Positions 46,101 to 56,431 of a stretch of DNA of 64,000 nt are shown in pieces. The position numbers were made by a program, and so were the translations under genes. A model generated the notes under the pieces. It saw only the letters and a list, made by a program, of their open reading frames with translations. It made no database searches and was not told the origin of the DNA. Every line of letters starts with the position of its first letter. The stretch's first letter is position 1. This stretch comes from Lineus longissimus (lineage: Eukaryota; Nemertea; Pilidiophora; Heteronemertea; Lineidae): positions 6,698,501 through 6,762,500 of the forward strand of contig NC_088309.1 of the NCBI RefSeq assembly GCF_910592395.1. Direction: 5' to 3'.

Positions 46101-49100
46101 ACAAAACAATCGCACACACCCGTCCAAAAAAGGCACTTTAAGAAAAATAAATACGTTTTTCCAGCTTAAAACCACACTGACGACTAAGTTATATTGGTCT
46201 ACTGCCCAAATCTGAAGTATCAAAATGAATCAAAAACTAGAACTAGCTCTATTTAGCTATAGTTGCGTGAAAATTTCGGGTGAGCGACGTACATTCTGTA
46301 CCCTAGCGGCCAATAAATAAACTACTTCCAGCCGTCTGCTCCGGTCTCGTTAGGGAGTTTTTCCCAAATGTACGCGATGATGACGTGCCCCATTAACAGG
46401 ACGTGACATCTATTTTAAAATGCGTTTCCAAAGTGAATGCATGAGGACAATCCATTTAAGTGTCGTATATCACTGGAAACGCCCGATTCCCGTGAATAAG
46501 GACAATCACAATGTATTACATTACCAAAACAAAAATGTGTCGGAAGGAACTATATGAATGGTCCCATCGCACCCCCCCCCCCCCTCCAGCAGTATGACAC
46601 AGAAGGGCTAGTTGACTGTCCACCGGGGGGGGGGGGTTTGGGGGAGCTTCCCCCAACGCACTGGTAAAAACCTATGTCGACGGAGGGGGGTTTGGGGGGT
46701 GTCCCCCCATTGTAACAGCTGTAGTTGTTAGAGCTTGCACTTAACATATGCTCGTAGGGGGGTTCGGGGGAGCTCCCCCGACCTAAAGGGGGGCTCACTA
46801 AGTCCTTGACTTTACATATTATTGGAAAATACGCGGCCGTTATATATGCCTACTTACCATCTAAGAGATTCAGTATATAAATTAGAATAGCACCACTGGA
46901 AGGCGGTGGTAAGGAATATACCCTGAGCTTCTTGTTCAAAGTTGAACTGACTGGCGTACGCCATTTTGGTTTGTAGTTGGCCATGTCATCCATAGTTATG
47001 ATGCCACCTGAAAAGAATATTCGAAATCAATCTTGACCAAATCTTATACAAGTCACCTGAGACTTGCAGAAACCTTTAAACAACATAATACCGGAATATG
47101 ATCGCCAACATGCTGCTGAAGCCCCTCGCATGCCAGGCACCAGAGAAATTGTCAAAAAAGGGGTTTTAGTTTGAAATCAGGCTAACCATCCCAGGATCCC
47201 AGGAATTCCTCTGAAAGAGTTCCAACTACAAACTGTCTAACGAGTCTGGCCTTGCAGAGAATCCTGGTGAACACTGGTAGACATGGCCAACAGAGCCGTT
47301 CGCCATGTCTACCAGTGTGATGCTTGTGCCTTCATACCTGCGTCTTTAATATCGGCGACGATGTTCTCAACCAAGCTTCCATTGTAAAAAGCATATCCGC
47401 CTTCATCAGCAATAATCTGTAATGTTTTCGCAAACTTGGGGTAAAATATCTTCTCACCAAGTTTATAGAGGTCACCTGTCTTAGGGTTGATAAAACGTCC
47501 ACTGAAAATCATGGTATATCAATTTTAATTAAAATGTAAGTATACTATGGAAATTATAAAAAGATAATACATGTATGTTGTACCTCTTTCAAAGCTGCAA
47601 TTCAAAGCATCGTATTGCCAGACTTTGGTGATGGCCACTTTTGAAACTGATCCATTTCTCGGTTTTGATACAATAGGTAGTATTATTGACCTACATGTGG
47701 TCCCAGCTCGGCTGAGCGCTCGTTTGGTCAGCGCGACAACAGAATTCGCTCCCCAAATTTTGTTTTTACCATGGGAATTACATGTAAAATGTTGTTGTAA
47801 CGGATACTTACGAAAGCTGTTTATCAGCTCTCAAAACGCTCTCTTTTGCCTTCATGGCGCCAACCAGGCCGGGAGTGACAGGTACTCCTTCCCGGCAGAG
47901 CTTGATGCTAGGTTCAAACAGCTCCTTCCACGGAACCTTGCCGTAGAACTTGTGGGCCTCCATATACCCCGCGACTTCAGCAGGCACTGCAATGGATTTG
48001 CCACCGAATGACGAGGCCGCCTTGTCATTGACGTACATGTCTTCAGTTGCGGCTGCTGGTGCCTCTTCGCGGGCGTCTAATGTATACACCTCCCCTTTCT
48101 GCCTTAAATTATTATAACGAAAGGTGCCTTATAAACCAAAATTCGTCTCAAATTTCTTCAAATATTAAATCACGCTATACGTAACTTCTTAATTTATTCC
48201 ACAATTCGATAACTACAGATAATTTGTTGCCAGCAGCAATCAATTTCATTGATTTATGCCAAACTTGTATCTAAAATACATTGTATATAAAACACTCTGT
48301 TGCTTTCCGAAGTAAAAGTCCACGTCCTTTCGAGAACTATAGGCCCTATGATACGCCAGAGCGGCCAAATATCAAGATTAATGCGCTATGTCAATGTACC
48401 CGAAAGCATACAAATAACTCTATTATCCCCCCCCCCCCACCCACCCACCCAAAGACTTACTTGTCGTATAATGTCATAAAGAATCCACCACCGATCCCCA
48501 TGCTGTGGATATTAGCCAGACCAAGGCATAGGAGAGTGGCAATTGCCGCGTCGACTGCAGATCCGCCCTTCTTCGCTAGGATGTCGCTGAAAAATGTTAC
48601 CAGAAGCAACAGTGAGATACAGATAAGGTATTACATGGCTCGGTATGGTCAACTTTTATGTACATTTAATTTAACGGTATCATCAACTTTTATGTTCATT
48701 TTATGTAAAAGCTAACCCATGAACGACCAGCTTGTTGAGTTTTGTATTTTCTTACCTGCCAATCGTTGAGCATATTTCTGCGTCAGAAGCTACGGCGGCA
48801 TAGCGATAAGACCCTTCCTTCCCAATACAACTGCTTGGCTTCGGCGTGGGAACAGCCGGCGGCGTGGATCTGCTGTAGCGCGGCTCCTCATCCTTGGTGC
48901 TCATTGTGGGCTCGTTGCGAACCAGCCCGAATAGAAGACCGAAAAGGATGGCCATTGCTATCACCCCGAACAGACATAGACTGAAGATACAACGCCGGGA
49001 TGGTGTCCCTCTGCAGATACAGAAATAACAGTTAGTTTTGTTTAATGTTTTGTTTATTTTATTCGGCTCGTCGAATGGTCTTCCTCCTGTATGGCATTCA

Positions 49101-52100
49101 CTGCCATTTGGCAAATAAAACACTAGTCCTTGATTAGGAATACCAGGCGGGTGATGCCTTGGTTGTATTATCACGACCGCTGGGGTAAACCGAAAATGTG
49201 GACGCAATTTGAGGTCTGACCAAACCAAAACTTTCAAAGACGTCTATATGGCCCACATGCAGTGCAACCAATCGGCATCACCGACCTCAAAGAAAGGGTC
49301 TTAAATGGGAGGGACAGGTTTTCAAAAAACGATCACGCACCGAGCTATTTTCCACCTTCCTGACCCTCAAATGAAACAAAAAGTTCATTTTCGATTAAGA
49401 AATAGCCTAATAAAGTATAAAACTCTATACTCTGTCGACATGCTCAAGCCGGTCGATGGCGCCTGTACAACGGTCCTATTTAGGCACTTACATTGGATGT
49501 GAAGGCTGGTGTAGAAGTAGAAATGTCTCCCTGGAAAAATTGTCCGACCCTACTATGTTCTGTCGGTTTGTTGTGGTTCTATAGGAGGCCATAATGGCTG
49601 TCTGTACATGAAGGAAAAAAATCACTCGATGCTCATGAGCATAAGATTCAACTCATTTTGGATGAGGATTCTGTCCGGCGGGTCGTTCACATCTTCGTAG
49701 TATAGGCATCGCTTCTTTGGTTGCTTTATATTTGCTTGTAGAAAGTCAGTGGTAAATGAACAGTATCTTCGTTGGCTGATGACAAATTATTAAATTTTCA
49801 TTTTCATTTATTTTGTGTACATGCATCAACTCTGACAACTTTTCTTCCTTGGTGACAGATCAATGTATGGTTTTATCCAGTACCTTCAAAACCTCAGCGA
49901 TTAAAGGCGAATAAGAGAATAATTTTTCCCCGAGCCATTCTATCAAGATAGATTTTGGTAAAAGCCAGGTGCATTCTCCAAGCAGACATGATATTCAAGA
50001 AGACCGCCTCACCACACTGATATCACTGCGCCGGAGTATGCGCCAGGTGCTTGAACCTACCGTCGCTTTACTGAGATTCTATAGCCATCAACACTGGGGT
50101 GTCCCTCTGTGGCATACTGATCCCCTCCAGATAGTCCATTCAAAGCACCTCTCATCATCGGCTGCGTAGGCTTAGCAAACATCGCCTCAAACTGTCACCG
50201 ATGCCGCATGGACCCGGGATCAGAAAAACTATATAAAACGTTATCTCCGTTTATGCTTTAGATCGTGTTAAACGTCAGATGTATTGAAGTGCAGTATCAT
50301 CATGAACCTTTTTCTAATCAGCCTCTTTTTAAAAAAAAAATGTGTATGTTCGTGTGTATGGCAAGCGGAGTGTCCAGTAATTAAAAAAACCTAGTTTTAT
50401 TCAAAAAAACTTGGTTTTTTACCTAATAAACTAAGTTTATTTGGTAAAAATATAGGTTTTTTTAAAACAACCTTGTTTATTAGCTAATAAACCGAGTTTC
50501 TTTAATAAAACCAAGTTTTTTTACTTTCTTTCCTAATAAAGTAGGTTTTTTAACAGAAACTTACATTTTATGCTAAAAAACCTGGTTTATTACCTAAAAA
50601 ACTTGGTTTTTTACAACATAATCGTATAAAATATAAGTTTCTGTACAGAAATGTCCATTTATTCAATAAAACAAGGTTTATTACCAAAACAACCTAGTTT
50701 ATTTAAAAAAACTAAGTTTATTACTAATAAACCTAGTTTTTTTAAATAAACCTGGTTTATTAGAAAACTTACATTTTTAAACCTCGATCCTACCTACATT
50801 GAGTTCTCTGGGATGAGGTTAGGGTCTCACTAACTAGTTTACAGAGTGCAGTGCAGTGCAGCATTAGTACCACGTGGTGCCGAGGTTGCCCATCCTCGTC
50901 CCGATAACATCGCGGATTTGTGTACATGGGGCGAGGTAGAAAATACAAGTTTCTCGATAGAAAGTAGGTTTTTGCACGCCGTTTGTCCAGTTATTCAAAA
51001 CAACCTACATTTTTACAATAAAACCAGGTTTTATTGCAAAAAACTAAGTTGTTTTGTATAAAACCAAGTTTTTTACGTAAAAAGGTAGGTTTATTGGCCA
51101 TTTGTCCAGTTATTGTAAATAAACCAAGATTCTTTGCTATAAAACTAAGTTTATTACCACTGGATGAAAAACTTATATTTTAGGGAATAAAACCAAGTTT
51201 ATTTGTTAAACTTGACATTTGTGGATAGAAACAAGGTTTATTAGGTAAAAAATTTGGTTTTATTAAAGAAACTCGGTTTATTAGCTAATAAACAAGGTTG
51301 TTTTAAAAAAACCTATATTTTTACCAAATAAACTTAGTTTATTAGGTAAAAAATTAGGTTTTTTGAATAAAACTAGGTTCTTTTAATTACTGTACACTCC
51401 GCTTGCCATACGTGTGCACCTTGTAATGTACTGTACAGGTGTGTCTCGATTGTAATTATAGATACGCCTAAATCATGCTTGTGCAATGAAAATTGGCTTG
51501 TAGGCCTATATAAATGTATAGTGTTTGTATAACTGTTCAAGAAAAACATTATTGAAATATTCAATGCGTATTTACAGAATCTCAAATTCAATTTTAGATG
51601 TCAAACTTTTGAACGAACAGACCATGCCTTTTAAGAACCTAATTACATGAATAATGAAGATTTTTTAACATTTTCTAATGTTTACAAAAGACAGCGGAAA
51701 CGACCAATCGGAAGTCAGAACTGGCCCGTCGGTATTGATGCCATAAATCATTTTGTAATCGTTTAGGTAACGCCAGTGAAGGGTTTATGAGCATAAGATA
51801 AGATTAATGAGAAGATATTTAGACGTGTTCGAAATGTTCACTTGCTGGAGACCGACATCCCAACTACCAGTCCACGTATTGTACTATTTCTGGTCATACA
51901 TGCCGGGCTCTTCGCCTTTGGACGTTTTGAAACCAATTTCTAGAAAAGACCTCTCGGTGAACCTGAAAAACCGGTTGCTATAATTGTGATAGAGGCATTG
52001 AGGCTCGTCCTAGAAACGGTCCTTCAATATAGGTCGAGGACATGCATGGCAGGCTCTATTTTAAAAGATGGTCTTTAAATCTAACGACCGTCCTTACAAA

Positions 52101-54438
52101 TAGAGACGGTATGCAACCATCTGCGCCAATCTCAGGAATTGCTGTGATCAAATAACAATATCAGCTCGCCAATTTGTAGAAGGTGAGCTTGAAAATTATT
52201 GCTAAAAAAACGGCGCTCCTCCGAATCGTCCGCTATCTAATAATTGTCCACATACCGGTATCAGAAAGCTGTTTGTATCAAAACCGATTATAAAAGTAAT
52301 GGGTCAATCAGTACTCACCAATATTCATTGATTGTTAATGTATTTTGTGGCTGAGAAAGTACTTAAAGTCAAATTGATGGAGAAGGAATTATCTATAGCT
52401 ATATAGAGAGTCAGTTCATATCCTTGGGCTACAGCCATAAATACGATCAGATCATAAACACGCAATGGTAATAACTTGTGTTTGTTGACTATTAGGCACA
52501 TTGATGGCCAGTTAAGTACGTGAGGATGAAAGAGAAATTTTATGACGCACTAAAACTGACACCACACTTAAAGTAGTACACCGTTCGTAATTACTGGTGG
52601 TCCAAGAAAATAGAAATGCAGTTACACATGTTTATGCACAGTGCCGTAGTACAATCAAATTTACTGAAGCTCGGAATTCATAGTATTAAATTTTTTTCTA
52701 CACAACGGCAATGTTTGAATTTATATTAAATTAAATTACAAATTTCCTATTTTGAACGAACGGCGTTTAGGCCTTTAAAAGCAGAGTCAATGAACCACAT
52801 CTCGTTTAGAATAACATATATATATTATACAGACACGTAATTGAAAGTAACAGTTTATAAACGCACTTAAACTGAAACAACACTCAAAAGCAAGCCAATG
52901 AACCACATCTCGTTCGGGGATCTCGTTCAGCAAAACGTAAGCTTGTAATTTGCAAAGAGATATTTAGATCCTTGATAAGCAGAGCATTGCGCAACCACCT
53001 TACGATATACAACGACCGATTGTATGATTTGGCGGCCATTTTGGATTTCTCAAAAGCTTTAAGCCCGCATGCCACGTGACTGATATCAGAACAGACTGGT
53101 TGAGACAGATTGACAATCTTGACACTTGAGGCGCTGGCTTCACTGTGTCACTGAACAAGTTTGACAGGTCGGCCACCATCACTCATTTCTCAATGTTGTA
53201 CACATGCGCATTCCCCTGCAGGCGCCCTAAGGATACTTGACATTGATCTTAAACATCGCACACCAAAGCCATTTTGATGGTTGACGCCGTGATCTTTGAA
53301 TATTTTTTGAGATCAAACATCTTGGAAATAGGTGGATGTGAACTTACCATGATAGATGTTCAATTATAGGCATTTAGTGCTTACCATGATAGGAATTGAA
53401 GTTTATATTAGTTTTCAACTATAGGCATTAAGTGCTCTTTTTCTTTGACATTGATTACTAAAAGAAATACCCCACAAAATAAACGTTACCATCGCCGACC
53501 AAAAACTACACGCTTGAACCACGTTCATGCACATAAAAAGCACCAACATTCCAGATTGGTGTCACGTTCCCGATGAATGAAGTCCAAATCTTTAGTTTTG
53601 ATAAAACTCTCAACCACCTTCTGTTCAGTTGATATGCGCCGGGATTGATAACTAAATGAGAGTGATATGCAGGTAAAACTCCAGTGGTGACGCTAATCCA
53701 TCTCGATATCTGTTACATTGCTTTGGTGGATGGTATAAGCCAAAAGAAAATATCTCATTCTTGCGGTACCATGCCTTGATGTGCTTGAAAGAGGGCGTTT
53801 GTTTTGAAGGTATATAGTCCATACGGAAAATTAAGTTTTGACTTGACCACAAAACTAAATTTGTTGAGCCCAAACAACGCATCATTTATACATCTTGTTG
53901 ACAACGCTATGACTATTACTTTAACTATCTTCAGTATAATTTAGTCCTTTTTGGATCTGTTCTAACCTGTTCGATTACAAAGAATTCGTAATCCGTAATT
54001 TCTAGCGTAGTTCTTGAGTGATACGGAAACTCTTTCCCCGAAACATAAGCGTAAACATGTACACTCTTACAAGATTTTTGAGCTTTTGAAATACCATAAA
54101 TGGTTTTTCGGCCAAGACAAATATGCAGATTTTTCAGCAAAATAAAAAGAACCTTTAGAGCTGCTTCTTCAGAATCTTGAAACTCATTAAGGGTTTTTCA
54201 TTTTGCCGTAAAACCTCTATACGGGGTGCATATTTGTGTTGGCCGAAAACCCATTTTCAAAAGTTCAAAAACCTTAATTTCGAAGAGTGTACAGTGAAGT
54301 GATGATACGAGTAGACGTACAAAATTAGCGAAATACACTCTGTACTCACATGAGATGAAAGTGCCATGGTTTTTTCGCTTTGGACGGTTCTCTGTAATCA
54401 ACTGGTACTGCCACCACAGTTGGATCGCTTGGTTCCAT
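43123..54438 (-). CDS. GGT: Gamma-glutamyltransferase (glutathione hydrolase), copy B
   Basis: Tandem paralogue of copy A. Exons: 54438-54350, 49010-48756, 48586-48461, 48102-47812, 47501-47338, 47007-46858, 45409-45279, 44801-44614, 44206-43966, 43716-43603, 43269-43123 (TAA); 631 residues. Exons 3-9 and 11 have exactly the same lengths as in copy A, and all intron phases match. The cytosolic tail ([20 protein letters not shown]) is followed by an anchor ([19 protein letters not shown]) and a longer Pro/Ser stem. Motifs intact: [16 protein letters not shown] with the catalytic Thr at about 443, [44 protein letters not shown]. The terminal AGY is DGY here and exon 10 is two codons shorter. 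Exon 4 uses acceptor TTTAAG with GCAG retained as coding. Intron 1 is 5.3 kb and packed with mobile elements. Confidence 0.94.
43433..43452. repeat. Perfect 20-bp palindrome
   Basis: GAATACTACTTGTAGTATTC, with 9-bp arms around TT, in intron 10 of GGT copy B. Function unknown and possibly chance. Confidence 0.5.
46350..46797. repeat. G-rich and C-rich array in GGT copy B intron
   Basis: A poly-C tract near 46570 is followed by three units at about 46625, 46683 and 46755. Each has the form G6-13 TTTGGGGG then AGCTTCCCCC or GTGTCCCCCC, spaced roughly 58-72 bp. Each unit has several runs of five or more G (G-quadruplex potential) plus a matching C run (hairpin potential). Just upstream, at 46350, is one end of the TTAGGGAG element family. 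Intronic. Confidence 0.7.
50357..51410. mobile_element. TIR element filled with an AAAC-N3-GTTT palindrome array
   Basis: Terminal inverted repeats of about 30 bp begin TATGGCAAGCGGAGTGT and continue (C/A)CAGTAATTAAAA. CGTGTG directly flanks both ends (50351-50356 and 51411-51416), consistent with a 6-bp target-site duplication; a TA duplication is a possible alternative. The interior holds about 39 degenerate 11-bp palindromes (for example AAACCTAGTTT, AAACTTGGTTT, AAACTAAGTTT) at 20-21-bp spacing. The array is interrupted by about 200 bp of unique sequence near 50780-50940 that contains a GTGCA triplet repeat. No transposase frame is present, so the element is non-autonomous. It lies in intron 1 of GGT copy B. 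Confidence 0.9.
52568..52778. repeat. TTAA-flanked MITE with a nearby near-empty site
   Basis: 211 bp, starting TTAAAGTAGTACACCGTTCG and ending GGCGTTTAGGCCTTTAA. The flanks (52545-52567 and 52779-52812) are joined without an insert in a second local copy at 52861-52915. There the junction reads ACACTCAAAAGCA in place of ACAC-TTAA...TTAA-AAGCA. Confidence 0.87.
54060..54291. repeat. TA-type MITE in GGT copy B intron 1
   Basis: The two ends are reverse complements over about 60 bp with mismatches. They start TACACTCTT, pass through TTTTTGA(G/A)CTTTTGAAA and reach TTTTCGGCCAA(G/C)ACAAATATGCA. TA at both edges fits a mariner-type target. Related copies occur at 59101-59289 and, as one end, at 6795-6870. 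Confidence 0.8.
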
Positions 54439-56431
54439 TTTGGCTTGATGATACTGACTCAGGTTGATAAATCTCCGAGGTAGCGGACGCGTGGGGAAAT
54501 CTTCAAAATATCCTCCCGGAATGAAAGGTAGTTTATTTCCTGGTGAGTGGTATATGACCCAAAGCTTCTTCGCGTTGATTTACACCCTACTTTGTAGTGA
54601 GCGATTTGTTACAATCCGGTGCAAAGCGGGCCAACCAATTGGAATGTGTTTCATATTCTCGTTCTCCAAGCCCCGGATCACTCTTCATGATAATGCAAAT
54701 TTGTTATATTCTTGATACACACACAGCCCTTATTGCCAACTCTGACCCAGTTACCCGTATTAACTGGAGGTCCTATAAAAATGCCTTTCCTGATACATGT
54801 AGATTATATCTAAGTGTTCAAGGCCATTTCTGTACTCTATCAATACCCCTTTATACCACCAGGACTTTTGTCATAACGGGGGAAAATGCTCCCGGTTATA
54901 CATCAAAGGTAAACATGCATATACAATTGTAAGTTACGATTCCGATGGCGCCAGCGACATCACTGAACTATCATATTGGTGAATCGAGTGTACGAAATTA
55001 TTTGGAAGTATGTAGGCATATACCGTGGTAATACCATTTAATGATACAAGTCTTAAGGTCCTAACTGCAACCCAGACGAATTATTCCTACTGCAAGAAAT
55101 CAAGCGGCTCGATCAGTCCCGGGGCTGTGATGTAGTGAAGTCTCGGCTGCCAACATCAAGCTGCAGGCCTGCTAAAACATTTGGTCCACTCCTATAGATG
55201 TAGGTATAGTTATCCGTCCATAATATTTCCACGGCTTCAGCACGGACCACCTATTAACCAGTTCTTTTTGTGCACCTCAGTTTTGAACCATTGTCTCAAT
55301 AAGGTAATTTTGGCCTACTTAACTACCACCAATATCACTTCAATTCTATCAGATATCAGAAGATATCAAATGTCCGGACCTTGAACCAACAGGTGTTATT
55401 TCAACTCTTGATGCAATCTTAGGACATATCAAATGGCGTAGAGGCGGACAACAAGACAAGGCATGTTATTGTCAAACACCGAATTAACTCTATGAATACC
55501 GTGAAGCATATATTTTCAGGGCTTCACGGTACACCATCAACATGAATACATTCCTGGAAACGGTGCTGGATACACCACATTCCCCATCCATCATCCATCA
55601 TCCCACAGCAACTTCACATAATTATCAGATAATTATGCTGACTTCTTATTTGCCAAGCAAGATGATATGCTGCATTCGTTTCATTACTCAATGCCTGGTG
55701 TAAATGGCATACGCAACAGCATGAGGAGATGATAGACTCCCGCGCTGTCCCGGAACTAGATTCATTGAAGACATCGGTCCGTGTCTGCCAACACAAGCCG
55801 CAGAACGTTGGAATCATCACGTCAGGCGGATGAAGATCATCACAGCTACCGATCGCTCACCTCCCATCAGTTGATTGGCAAAGCCCACAAAACACATCTT
55901 GGCCTACAAGGTTTCAGTACACTAGCTTTTAATGGTGGTTTGATCTTTATGACGTTGCCACTGCACATGATCCTATGAAGACAAAACAATTGGCTACTCT
56001 TTATTCTTTGATGTATTTTCTCAAGGAGGTTCTATTTTAATTATATAACAATAAAGCTTCCTTGATTTTCTAGTCATGTTGGTGTTGCGCGAGCGATCGC
56101 TCAATGACTAAATGAAGGGAGTCTTCATGTGCCTGTGACTGGTGGAGGAACGAGAATCTGTTGGCAGAGAGAACATAATTCGATCTGCTAAAAGAATGAC
56201 GAAACAACTAAGTTTATAATATCAAGTTAGTGTCAAGTATATGATATTTTGTCAACAAAAAATGGGGGATGCCGTACTTTAGGCAGCCCTATACATTTAC
56301 ATGTGAAACACTGATAAATATGACTGCCGCCAAGAGCAACTAGAACGTCTTCCACTACAGGTGATGTTCTTGGTAGTTGCCGCCTTGGCAATCATTGCCA
56401 GAGTTCTTGGTAGAAATGTCTTCGGTTATGT
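54439..56431. other. Spacer between GGT copy B and the SDR gene
   Basis: Holds the promoter side of GGT copy B and the 3' side of the SDR. TTTATT at 56000-56005 gives a minus-strand AATAAA about 430 bp after the SDR stop. No gene or repeat structure was recognised; the open frames here are short and overlap. Confidence 0.45.

Noticed and set aside
47571-48011. 146-codon plus frame
   Set aside because: Antisense of GGT-B exon 4 plus intron; no independent support.
50357-51410. CRISPR-like or satellite array
   Set aside because: Units are degenerate 11-bp palindromes at 20-21 bp, not constant repeats with unique spacers; TIRs and flanking direct repeats point to a eukaryotic mobile element.
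54597-54932. 111-codon plus frame
   Set aside because: No domain, no splice context, and composition like the surrounding spacer.
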